From Polyporus tsugae (taxonomy: Eukaryota; Basidiomycota; Agaricomycetes; Polyporales; Polyporaceae), in assembly GCA_024305745.1 (NCBI GenBank), contig JAHRBS010000012.1, forward strand, positions 873,001-937,000: a stretch of DNA of 64,000 nt, read 5' to 3'. The translations under genes were made by a program, and so were the position numbers. Below the pieces are notes generated by a model. It was not told the origin of the DNA. It saw only the letters and a list, made by a program, of their open reading frames with translations, and ran no database searches. This document shows, one piece after another, positions 1-10,974 of this stretch; positions within the stretch are counted from its first letter, which is position 1; each line of letters opens with the position of its first letter.

Positions 1-531
1 GACCTGCCTCGTGCCCCCGAGTCAGGCCTGACAGGTGGGCGCTCCGATCCTTCCCCCGGTTCTCCTTGGAAGTTGGGACAGTTGGCGCCCTGGGTCTCCC
101 ACAAAAAGGCCACACTTCGTCTCGCTCCTTCTCATGAAGATAGGTTCATCTACTCTCCATAGCAAGTCAACTGATAAAGAGCAATCTCCATGCCGAGAGC
201 TTCAATGATTACTGGCGAGCCGGGATTCCCCGAAAATTCTCGAGTACAGCCTTGCCCCCGAATGACCGGGCTCCTTTGCCCGGTTGCTTTGCGCTGCAAC
301 ATTCCAACCTCGCCCCCATGGGAAAACAGTGGACAAGCGCAATCGCAGACCTGCGTGGAGGTCCAAAGGAGCGTAAATATAGATTGTGCATACATGGAAG
401 GAACGTGATGATAAGGCTACTGTCGGGCGTACCTCGACCTCGCTCGCATGGCTGACCCATATCTATGTGTGGTCGCAGCAAACCCTGTTAACATCTCGAG
501 CACTGAACCTCGGCCAAGGAAGGCGCCACGC
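1..531. other. No recognised gene (downstream of MFS transporter 1)
   Basis: Short ORFs occur on both strands but none has a recognisable motif or a splice-consistent extension. The stretch is the 3' flank of the minus-strand transporter that ends at 532. A gene running off the left edge cannot be excluded. Confidence 0.4.
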
Positions 532-2932
532 TCACCTCATAAGGAGAACGGGGATAGGAATGGTAGCGATCGTGACGCAGCCCGACAACGTCGACGCCCA
601 GTGCAGTCCGAGAACCCGGAACATCCCCTCAGACACTATCTGGAAGCGGCACCAGTCAGGGACGCTGTCGACTGCCACCATCCACGGAAACGCTGCGAAC
701 GTACCGGGAACACGGCGAGGAACACGTTGCTCAGTGCAAAGGCCCACCCGAGCGCCGTGGCGGACGCGCGTTCGTACACATCTGCATTCGTGCCCGCACG
801 AGGGTCAGTTCGCATCGGATAGCGGCACGGAGCTAAAGAGAGCACCGATAATGTATACGACGACGGCCGCCTGAATAGTGCGTGCACGACCACGATGAGT
901 CGGGTCTAACCAGGTAGAGGCGAAAGTACTAACCGACAGCAACATTGAAGAGATGCCTACGACCGCGCCTGCAGAGATCGGAGCACCGACGCCAACGTTC
1001 GGGAACGCCGTCCACCTAGACATGCGCCTCGTTGTCTTAGCCCATCCAGAACGCTACCTAACGGGTCGCTCACCCGAACCAGAAGAACCCGATCGCTAGG
1101 AACGGCGCACAGCCGACAGCGAATATAAGCCGCGTCTCAGGTGGGATGCTCTCCGGGGAGTATCGTCGCAGTACTTCGGGTCGGTAAAATCGCGGCAGGA
1201 ATAGCTTTTCGTACTGTCCAAGAAACGTTAGCCGAAAGCGTATCTTCGAGCGAAGGAGACATACGAGGTTCATTCCCACCACCTGGCTTATGATGACTGT
1301 TAGGTTGGCCATAACTAGAACGGTGAGAAGGTTAGATGAAGTCTCAAGCAGGTCACGCAGAACCTACTTATTACGCTGACAGGGTGGTAGGTTCGCGATG
1401 CTATCCCCGCCGCTGCATAGTAGATATTCAGGGAGGCGACGATGAACTGTTTGTGTTTCAGGCTATGCCGACCCGGTAAGTTTAGATAACTTACTGCCAA
1501 ATACACCCCTGACAGGATGAGAACTGGATCGCGAATCGCCAAGGCGAGCGGGCTTGCGACGGTCTGCCCACCTTCGCGTGACAACTCTGTCGGTGCATGA
1601 TATCGGTGGTCATGCATCTGCTTTCGCAAATGTCTGGCATGGTTCGCAAGGATCGTTGGCCTAGGCAGGAGCTGTTAGCCACGGAACGCTCTCATTATAC
1701 TTGAGCTAACCGTACCGGTGTGTTTCAGGGAAGGTCAAAGCTATCACAGCCGCATAGACCCCTGCCTGTATAAATGACATGTATTCATCCCCAAAGCGCA
1801 TTAAGAGGAAAGACGCGGTGCGTACGACGATGGCGAAAACCCAAAGGATACCACGCCAACCAAGTTTCGAGTTTACCATCATTCCACCTATCCCAGCCCC
1901 GCTGAAAGCGATTTTAGATTAAGTGTGGGATTGGATAAATCAAGGTCAAGGAAGCACGGACGCTGATGGAAGAATCAACTGCTGGGTGAACGCTCCCAGT
2001 CCATCTTCCGAAACCGTGAGGTCGCACCTGCCGTGTCGCAACCAGCATTAGTGCTTGCGAGTCAGACGGTAGATTTGGCACAAACTTCTCTGCGGCGATC
2101 GCTCTGGTAGATGATGTCAACGTATGGGCCGGCAAAGTCATTGAGACGCATATACTCACGTCGTGATGGGGAAGATACCGGCAGCGAAGAGCCCCACCAT
2201 CAGCCTGCAGAAAACGATGACTGGGGCGGTCTGCGACAACGCACAGCCCATTTGGAAGAGCTGCTCAGGTATGAGCGGAAGGCTGATAGTCTTCAAGTTG
2301 GAAGGTAGAAGCGGTATGGCTCACCGCGACTCCGTTGACGCAAATCAGCAGAATGCGCTTGCGGCCATGCTGTTGGAGGTTCGTGACTGGCCGAGGTACA
2401 AAGAGTGGTGAGTACGGACCTGGTCGGAAAGCCACCCCCACAATGGCGAGCCCACGCAAAAGCAGATCTCATAATGCGAAAGGGCGAGGTTGACCATCCA
2501 CGGGTTGAGTTTGAGCTCGGCAACGATCTGTGGGGCGAATGCGGCTTGAATGCCAGAGCACAAGAGGCTGCATGTCGTAAAGCCTATCAATGGCGACCAG
2601 GTACGCAGTATATGCCCAAACCCACTGACGCATAGAAGGCTAAGAGGTTAGCCGCGAGATTGATGTAGTGCAGGTACCACTTTGACCATTTCTAAGATTG
2701 AAGGTCAGCAGGATCGCTGGATGCAAAGCTGACGATAACTCACCCGAGGGTCGATGTCTCCGGCTCTGTCAAAGGTAACCAAGAAGGGGTCCAGCTGATC
2801 ATGACCTGTGGGACTCTCTTCTGAGTGGACGAGGATGGATCCTACAGGGTCCTCCGATTTCGACTGGTCGTTGAGCCCGGTCGTCTCCATCCCTGTATAT
2901 GCCAACTCGCTTTCGTCGTATTTGTAGTTCAT
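532..2932 (-). CDS. MFS transporter 1 (DHA1-like, multi-intron)
   Basis: Major facilitator superfamily drug:H+ antiporter-like protein, predicted in the plasma membrane. Read on the minus strand from ATG 2932, an acidic soluble N-terminus of about 60 residues ends at GDIDPR, where a GTGAGT donor starts the first intron; KWSKWYLHYINLAAN follows. Later exons show SPLWGWLSDQ (motif-A-like loop after TM2), SGAGIGGMMVNSKLGWRGILW and, across a clear GTACGC...ACAG intron, a segment ending FPETHR, the usual signature after TM6 in DHA1 proteins. The last exons carry DVYERASATALGWAFAL (TM11 region) and a hydrophobic segment ending in LLMR before a TGA at 532-534. Middle exons (about 1020-1700) were not fully joined, so an inactivating lesion there is possible. 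It is a paralogue of the transporter at 5306-7698. The substrate cannot be inferred. Confidence 0.78.
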
Positions 2933-3842
2933 GTTGGAGGGTTAGATTAGTATGTGCAAGCTAGGATGTGGGAATGAGCGTGTGCGGCGGCCGTGGTCAG
3001 GCCGGGAAGCTAGAGGAGGTCGCGGGGAGATTGAAGCTAAGGAGGGGGGGAAACCCCCAAGTTTGAATGTCTGAAAATCCATTTCGGGAGAAGCAGTATT
3101 TCACAGAAGCCACGACATACAGCCATTCGGTGGGGAACCGATGTTCGAGTGTGACAATCGAAAGTGAAGTTAAGTTTAACTTTAGTGCGTGCGTAGGTAA
3201 GTAATTGGAAGTGGCATCGAAGGATTGGCGGAGAGTGTAACCCGCCGGGTAGTCTACACTGGTGCTACATCCATGATGCATGAGCTGTTGAACGGGGGGT
3301 TGGTTACAAAAAGACGAAGGGACGGGATGAGAGGAGGTGCACTGGGTGACGGCAGCGGTTCAAGTTTCTGGCGAGTGTCCTGAGCGCCCGGAGACGGCCG
3401 ACCATGACTGTCAGCTCCATGCGGTCAGCCTGCCAACAATGCCACTTGCAAGCCTCTTTCCAGGGCAATTAATGCCATCCGCTCGCATGCAAAACCGCTT
3501 GCTTATTTCGCCCGATTGTTAAGGGGTCTCCTTGCGTTTGTGTGTCGCCAGTATTGGCTACAAGGAGGTCCCCTCCGGACTCCACTGCACGAGTCCAATT
3601 ACTCAGTGTCAAGATACTACTATAATCCAAGATTCCCTCTTTCCAGTTCCTGAGTAGTACGCTCCCTAAGCAACTCCGACTCGGAATTCAGCCAATACAT
3701 ATAGAATTGACAGCTGATCAACAGTACTAGTAATCATCGCTTCAACCGCCGTCACTGGCAGCCGTGGTGACACGTCCACACCATCAATTTACTTACCCAC
3801 TGTGATTCCCGGTAAGTACCGGGCAATCGTTGCTCCCGTCAA
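2933..3842. other. Divergent intergenic region between MFS 1 and MGST
   Basis: About 1 kb between two divergently transcribed genes and so expected to hold both promoters. No coding exon was recognised. A good TATA element for the plus-strand gene lies just to the right. Confidence 0.5.
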
Positions 3843-3850
3843 TATAAAAA
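3843..3850 (+). promoter_or_regulatory. TATA box of the MAPEG gene
   Basis: TATAAAAA lies 112 nt upstream of the ATG at 3955. The intervening leader is pyrimidine-rich, as is common in basidiomycete 5' leaders. Confidence 0.6.
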
Positions 3851-3954
3851 GGTCGTTCCTGTGGACATTGTCGGCAACACATCCCACGACTCCTAGCCTC
3901 CTATCCTAGACCTTCTTAACTTTCCTCCAGCCTCCCTTCGCTTGTCAAGTAAGA

Positions 3955-4697
3955 ATGTCCGGCATTGTTCTTCCCAAGGAGTGAGACATATTCGTCGCAT
4001 CCACGCGTATGGAATCTTCCCGTTGTCTGACCATTGGACAGGTATGCATACCCCGCGGCTGCGGCGGTTTCTACCTTCTGGCTCCTTGTCTATCAGACGG
4101 CGCGAGTCAGCATGGCCCGTAAGGGTGCCAAGATCGACTACCCTCAGGGCAAGTGACCCGCTGGTCTACCGTTGTTCGTCTTCTCAACGTTCCTGAGCAG
4201 TCTATGCGGAAAAGGCAGAAGCCGCTGCCAACCCGGCCGCCTTCAAATTTAATTGCACGCAGCGTAAGCCATGGAACTTGCAGTGGCCGCCTTCACCAGG
4301 TTAAATCGTCTTTTCTCCAGGTGCTCACCAAAACACGCTCGAGACCTTGCCCATGATCCTCGCGAGCACTCTCATCGCCGGGGTGAAGTACCCCAAAGTC
4401 GCTGCGTCCCTCTGCGGTGTCTGGTCCTTGTGCCGGGTCCTTTACACCATCGGCTACTCGACCGGTAACCCCAAGAAGGTGCGTCTCAGTACTCCTTCCG
4501 TTGAGTGGACTTCGCCCATATGTTGACATGATCGTTAGCGTAACCTGTTTGGCAACTTCTTCGTGATCAATCTGGCTACGCTCGGTGAGTATCTCACGTA
4601 TGGAGCCGGTCAGGAGACGATTAACTTGTAAATTGCTTTCCCAGGTCTTCTTGTTGGGTCGACCGCCACTGTAGTGTCCCTCGTTCGTGGGCTGTGA
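3955..4697 (+). CDS. MGST3: Microsomal glutathione S-transferase 3-like (MAPEG family)
   Basis: Membrane-bound glutathione transferase/peroxidase of the ER or outer mitochondrial membrane that conjugates glutathione to lipophilic electrophiles. Six exons (3955-3980, 4042-4148, 4201-4263, 4321-4478, 4539-4584, 4645-4697) give 150 residues, the usual family length. Landmarks are the start MSGIVLPKEYAYP, TM1 with VSTFWLLVYQTARVSMARK, the hallmark FNCTQRAHQNTLE with the glutathione-contacting Arg/Asn region, and a C-terminal GLLVGSTATVVSLV helix. The intron at 4149-4200 begins GCAAGT, so it is a GC-AG intron; without it the frame meets TGA at once. The gene sits between two MFS transporters facing the other way, which would suit export of glutathione conjugates, but that link is inference. 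Confidence 0.93.
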
Positions 4698-5305
4698 TTC
4701 AAAATGCTACCATGTATCTTTATTCAGGAGTAGTAGTCGTATATCCCAACGCTAAAATATTTTTGAGGGCTCTTTGGACAATCCACGGTGTGTATTGCGC
4801 TCTTCATTGGAGACCGTGGACAGCGTGTGCCCAAGTTCGCCAGTGTGCATACACACCCTCCGCGACACAGGCGTCGGTCAAAAGCCACAACGCCGACTAC
4901 AAGAATCGTCTCACTGCGGAGCGAGGAGACATGGAATATTCCCTTCCTTTGGAAAGGCGTTAGGAAAGGATACAAGCAACGCGATGTTAGTGCAGTACGC
5001 CACCATCGGTCCTTCTATTCTTTCCGAGCCTGCAGTGGTGAGATATTCCTAGGATTCGAGGACTCGCGATCGGAGAACACGCACAGGAATGCGCACGGGT
5101 CGAGGGTCACATCGGACATTTTCGAGTTGCGTACTATCAAAGTCGTGAAACATCGGTGTTCGTGAGGTCTCGTGTCTACATTACATGCAATAAGTCGTAC
5201 AAGAGAGATGTGTTGAAGCCGGAGGATATGCTTCACTGGATATACCGTGAGCATTCTCGCAGCACTCGGCCATATCTGAGGGGACGTGTCAGTTCCCCTA
5301 TATAA
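4698..5305. other. Convergent intergenic region, no gene seen
   Basis: About 600 bp between the 3' ends of the MAPEG gene and MFS transporter 2. Only short overlapping ORFs without motifs are present. Confidence 0.5.
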
Positions 5306-7698
5306 TTATCGTGGTGAGGCTGAGGATAGCACGACGCACCTCTTGAGCAGCCAAGGGAATGGTATAGTGAGTAGCGCGCCTGCGCCACCAACAAGCATGG
5401 CCCAACGAGGGGTCAAAACCTGCATCATCCGGTCCGAGAACAACTGTAAACGGATGCAATCAATTAGGTATAGGATATATCGAGATTATGATGATGGGAC
5501 GCACTGGAAAGAAGGACTGGAATATGTACATGGCGACGATGCACCATGCCAGCGCGCTTCCCGCGATATTTTCGTAAAGATCTTCAGAGACGAACATGAG
5601 CTTTAGATTTCCACAATGACAAGATAGCCATGGACCAGATAGACTCACCCATGACGTAGTTGAACATGACCAGCTGAGCGGTTAACGAGTTCAACGTCAG
5701 CATAGACGGTTTGGATGAGGATAACGCTGGACTTACTACTATCAAAACCGAAGCCACGCCCATCGTCAGGCCGCCCACAATCGGTACCCAACCATTGATA
5801 CTCGGGGTGAGTGTTCCACTAGTTCGACTATCAGCATGGTCTCCTCGAGATACAAGTGGCCGTGAACATACCCAGACCACAAAAAAGAGACGGTGAGCAG
5901 GACCGAAGCCCATATCGCCAGCGTCAACCGCGTCTCCGGAGGGCTGCGATCTGGAGCGTACACTCGACCCCAACGCGGATAGACGTAAGGGTGGATCACG
6001 AAAGCAAACTGAGGCATATGTGGATCAGCGTGAATAGCTGGGGATAAAATATCCTCGCTTACCAGCAGGAAAGCGACAACCTGGCCGGCGATTATCGAGA
6101 AGTTACCAGAACCAACAAGAAGGACTAGAGAAGACGGTCGTGACCCCGGGTTCGCGGGTTTCAAGAGGACGAACACGCACCAGGCCCCGCGCTGTGCGGA
6201 TAGGTTTGGAATGCGTATGGGAAAGTCGTGTAGGCGATTTGCAGGCACGCCATGAGGAGCTAACAACGGCTTTCAGCTCAAAGCTCACGAAGAAGGACTT
6301 AATCGACCCTTGGACGAGACTCACCATCAGATGGATACTGCTTCCCACCAAGAGCGGCTCGCGGAGCAACCCAAATGGTCTGGTAAGAACTTGACAGATG
6401 CATCGGGGCCACGCTTCGTGCTGGAACACCTCGGATGGCGCCAGGTAACGGCCGTCCTGGGTCGTCAGCCGCATGCGTTTTGCGTACTCCCTCAGGATCT
6501 TAGGACTGTGCATGATGATTCAGTATTGCATGTCCACTTTAAGGTGGAGAAGAAGACTTGCCGATGTGTTTCCCGCAAGGTGAACGTCGCCAGGAAAAGG
6601 AAAACGCTGGCCTGCACTTCCGACGTCAGGTCTCCCATAGATTATGGGATTGGAAGACGACGAACAGCGATGGTAAACATCCAGCTAGGCCCACGCCAGC
6701 CGATCTTCCCGAAGATGGAGCCAATAGCCCCTGTACTGTCCCAAGACGTCAAGATTGGGCGGATTGCCAGTAAACAAGTGACATACGATTGGGGGAGGAC
6801 TAGCGTAATGATGGTGAAAGTTATGGCTCTGTCTCGAGATGGATGTTCCCAACTGAAGAAGAAACGGTGAGCATAGGTAGGTTTGGGTGAGAGGGGACAC
6901 CCACATGTCGGAAAGGATCGCACTGAGAAACAGCGTCAAGATGCATCAGGGAAGAATATAGCGATAATACGAACGCGCAGATTGGAGGCGACGCAGAGCC
7001 GGTTAGCCCCGCCAAGATCTTGAAAAATAGCAAAGACACTGCATCTCTGGACAAGGTGGCCCCGATTTGGAACGTCTGTGGATGAAAGGTAAGTTACGAC
7101 CCATAGAGGGTAGGGTTGCGCTCACTATGAACAAGAGGAAAGACAGGACCAAGGTAGGCTTGCGGCCATACTAGATAGAGGTCAGAATATGACCTCTGCA
7201 CGGTTGCTTCCCGACCAACCTTGTCCGACAGCGCTCCCCATAAGAGCGGGCCGACACAAAGCCAGATCATGCTCCGACCGATGAGAAGCTGGGTAACTGT
7301 GAAGTTGAACCCAAATTCTGCTTGGAACTCCTCCGCGAAGGACTGTTGGACCGTGGATGCGGAAGTCCTGCACATTGCAAGCGAGCGATGAGGGAACGTT
7401 CAAGCCATTCAATCCAGAAGCACCCACATCATGCCGATTATAATCGTGACCAGAGCCGAGATCCATTTCCTGAACCACCGTGGCCATTTCTGGAGCAAGA
7501 ACGAGATGAAATTAGAAGGTGTTGTATCCCGTCCGCAATGTGAGTACTCACTCGGGGGTCGTTGATCCCTGCCTCCTCAAAGCCGACGACGAACACCGCA
7601 GATTGCTGGGTGTTCGGCAAAGCCTTCTCTGTTTCAACCACTTCCACTGAGGACTTCATGTCCGCTTTTGAAGCGTGCGTGACTGGGGTCCCACGCAT
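5306..7698 (-). CDS. MFS transporter 2 (DHA1-like, multi-intron)
   Basis: Second MFS drug/H+ antiporter-like gene, paralogous to the one at 532-2932. From ATG 7698 the soluble N-terminus reads to EEAGINDPR, then a GTGAGT intron at the same place as in the paralogue, then KWPRWFRKWISALV. An exon near 7100-7370 holds QLLIGRSMIWLCVGPLLWG followed by ALSDKVGRE, a recognisable motif A. Further on lie FLATFTLRETHR (post-TM6 signature), DLYENIAGSALAWC (TM11 region, entered through a GTGAGT...GAAG intron) and LTPRWAMLVGGAGALL (TM12) before a TAA at 5306-5308. The shared exon structure with the paralogue points to tandem duplication. Some internal exon borders (5900-6700) remain uncertain. Substrate unknown. 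Confidence 0.77.
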
Positions 7699-10088
7699 GA
7701 TTCGGAGTGGTTCAGATGCAAAGCTAGACGGCGTGAGGGGGTGGGTCTAAGCAAAAGAAACAACGTTGAGCTATATACAATCCTGGACCATCGTGAGTGT
7801 GTCACCAAGGTTGTTCTAATCAGGGAACGAATATGCCACGCCGCAACGCCATCCCGTTTGTGATACGGACATACCAAGTCCCGTGCTGCGACTTAATAGC
7901 ACACAGACGGAAAGAGACCAGACAGTGAAGACTCACGACTTGAACCGAACAGGAGGACATACGCGTCCCAAGAACCGCTCGATGACTGCATCCATGGACA
8001 TCCGACATCAGACATCACTTGGGAAGTCACCGAGAGAGGAGCTGTCAATCCCGCTCCCAAACAACGTACCACCAGGGTCCGTCGACCTCGGCTTTGATAA
8101 CCCTGCTTCGCGGGGTGACGTAGATAGAGAGAACCGGTGAAGGAAGCTATCTGGTTTAGGAGTCTCCGTCAATAATATGAGGTCATGGTCATGTCGGGGA
8201 GGCCGCTGCCAGCTCTGGAGAGGGTACGACAAAAACTCAGATGGGTTATGTATATGAACATGCATGTGTCTGGGTTAGGTCGCCAGGTGCATGCCAAGCG
8301 CCTGCATGCCAAGCTCCGTTGTGGTAAAGGAGTCTACCCAGATACCAATTAGTAAACCAAGTTACCGCCATCTAACAATGAGTACACGTACTTGAACCGC
8401 ACACCGAGTAGAGCTTCGCCGCCAGAGCCCTAGGGCAGATTCCATAGTTTGAAATTCGGCGCCACTCTCCTTCGATCTTCCTCTCTCGCAGCCTCGATAC
8501 CTCAGTAGCGGCCAAATGGTTAACCCGCCGACGAAATGCCCCCACGCCCACGCCGGATGTCATCTGGTACGGACGGGCTTGTCGATTGACCACAGCGCGT
8601 GCTCTAGCAGGTGGAGTATGCACGAAAGAGTCGCGAAGGAGCCCTGCGCGACGTCAGGCGGGAGCTTCTTTGCCATGCTTCCTCGGATGTAGAGAGGAAC
8701 ATGGCCGAGAGGGGAACACAGCGTGTCTACGACTTCTACCACTTGACAGGTAGGCGAGGTTCACCGGCCGGCCGAAATAATTCTAGCGTCGGTGAGTGCA
8801 ACAGAAAGTATCAGAATCCGGGACGAACGGCAGTAGGGGGGGGGAATATGACACCACTCACCGACGTGTAGTGTTCGATGGTCCGAGAGTCTCTGGCGGC
8901 GTCACGGATGAGGTCAAGGGCGCATACATTGACGGATCCTTGAATTCTCAGACCTCCCTAGAGCGACCCGGATGAGCGCATTAGCGCGATACCCCGCATG
9001 CACCAAACTCGGATCCAACGCAGACAATAACGTACCACCTGCCTTCTTATCCTCGCCTCCTCCATGCACTCGAGGCCGCTGAGCGTGCCCACTTCCTGAA
9101 TTCTCGGTTACAAGTCGCCGGAGGGACGCTTCTTCAGCAGGCGGGACCACACTCGCTGCTTCCCAGCTGCCGAATTCAGCGCGCGTGATATCTGAAGAGC
9201 CCACTACGTGGAGAGGCGCATCTAGGAGCCGGGCCCTGCTTCCGTCTACTTACGACACGCAGCCCGCCCGCACAGGTGTCACATCACAGCGGTGAATTGG
9301 TGGGGTACACAGCGGCGTGGACAAGCGATTATGTTGAGCATGCACGCGATTGCCACTCCCAGTGAGCCGCCCCAGGAGGCACAAGCGCGTCCTGCGTGCT
9401 CAAGCTCGGCCGCAGTGACGATGTGAGTTGGCAAGCCGCAATATTCGCGGTGCGTGTAGAGCCCACACAAGACAGGCGTCGGGTATACACCCATGCATGG
9501 CTCGTTTACATCACCTCCGTGCGACAAGTTGGAAGGCCATTAGTATAGAGCAGTTGTACGCAAGACCCAGGCCACGTACTCACCTACCGGAATCCTTCCA
9601 TGCACATACGGTTCTCGTGCAGCCAGCGAAGCGAGTGAAATGGTTGCATCTATATATAAAGCCTACGACGGCTCGTCGATGAAGAACACTTTTTTGTAAG
9701 TAACTGAATGTCGTGGAACTGGAACGCGGCTGTGGAGAATCTGAGGATGCGCTTTTGTGCGCATGCGACCCGAGCTGGCGGTAAGGCGATCTTTTGGATG
9801 CTGGGCCGAGAAAATGCTACACAATGGTTTGAGATGATCCGAAGCCACCAACGAGGGGTTGTAGAGTGCTTTCGGCCATGCCGCACTCTGCGGTGAGTTG
9901 ACTGTTGGAATGAGCTCGAGGACCAGTGGCTGCGAGGAGTCAGGACGGAGTACATCGGAAGCAGCTTCAAGTTCGTTTGCCACTGAGGAGAGATAGGCGC
10001 GCAAAGAGGTGTGCCGGAAACTTCCGGGGCGAGGCTTTTGAGTGTGGAGGTCGCCGCCGCCAGCAGTCACGACCATCCCACTACCGCC
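7699..10088. other. Unresolved 2.4-kb region with weak minus-strand coding signal
   Basis: No family was recognised. On the minus strand there are splice-compatible, protein-like segments: near 8960-8870 an exon with SVNVCALDLIRDAARDS ending at HYTS before a GTGAGT donor, joined in frame through a CTAG acceptor near 8784 to NYFGRPVNLAYLSS, and a segment near 8655-8560 containing QGSFATLSCILHLLEHALW. A start near 9649 (MQPFHSLRWLHE) lies just after a TATATATA run. These may be parts of one fast-evolving or decayed gene. The stretch 7699-8350 shows nothing clear. Confidence 0.25.
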
Positions 10089-10523
10089 ATGTCCTAGTAC
10101 GTTCTCGACATCCTAGCCACCTCTGAATCGATCTCACACCATCTTCTGTACAGCGTCATTCTTGGCCGTGCCATCAAAAACGAATACCTTGCCCTCGGCA
10201 CCATCTTTGGCACGGTAGGGCTTTCCATGTTCGCCACGAGCGGTGGCAAGAAGGAGGCTCCGGCGGCAAAGCCCACCCTGGAGCAGGTGAAGGACACAGT
10301 CAAGATTGATGCCAGCTCAAAGTACGTCCCGTCTTAGCCTTTGGGTTTGGGAGTAGGGTGTTGAATGTTTTGTGCGTTCCCGCCGTTTGACTCTGCAGGG
10401 AGGAGGAGGACTTGTACGTGCCCATGTCTCTTCATAGAAGACAGAACGGACTGTCGACAACTGACCAGGATGGACAGCATCCGCAAGTTCGTCGCAGAAG
10501 CGGAGAAGGACTCGAAACACTGA
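10089..10523 (+). CDS. ATP19: ATP synthase subunit k, mitochondrial (Atp19)
   Basis: Small inner-membrane subunit of mitochondrial F1Fo-ATP synthase associated with dimer assembly. Four exons (10089-10096, 10154-10321, 10399-10413, 10478-10523) give 78 residues: a start MSYVILGRAIKNEYLALG, a hydrophobic stretch GTIFGTVGLSMFATSGG, then the charged tail that includes SSKEEEDFIRKFVAEAEK. The first exon is only eight bases. At the last intron I chose the CAG acceptor at 10477 because it yields the family tail EEEDFIRKF; an upstream CAG (ending at 10468) would insert three residues. The gene is recognised by sequence pattern, size and the single N-terminal helix. Confidence 0.92.
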
Positions 10524-10974
10524 TCCTGTTGTTACTACTATCCCCCTCGCTGTCGCGCTATGGTCACGGTAGTGGATTAATAGAGACTGTGGCCCTTTTT
10601 CGCCATCCGCACTATCCCCCAACGCTTGCACAATGCATGGTTTCGATTGTGTGATACACGGTCTCATGCGTATGTTGCACGATGCTCCGTGCCCAATGTG
10701 CCTGAATGCAAGTGAGCCTTAGTCCCTCACAGTGAGGACGTGCAGACGCAGCTGCGCACGCACGTTGAGAGCGCGATCAAGCTTAAGCTGGACCTGGTTG
10801 CGGTTGCGGTTCGCGATCGGCTTCGCCAGGGTACCAACCAGTCCAGACTCAACCGCCATCACAACACTCTTATTCCACGACCCATTCCTTTCACCTTATC
10901 CTGTCGCTCACTCTGCAACGACCCATCTTGCATAACCAACACTGTGATTCGCCACTTGCGTTTCTAATGTCGAT
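10524..10974. other. Spacer between ATP19 and the DUF4048-like gene
   Basis: 450 bp holding the ATP19 3' end and the next gene's promoter/leader. An ATG at 10967-10969 opens a three-codon ORF whose TGA overlaps the main start of the next gene. Confidence 0.5.

Noticed and set aside
9663..10076. 137-codon minus-strand ORF starting 13 bp from ATP19
   Set aside because: Would begin inside the ATP19 leader/promoter, has no motif and no splice partner.
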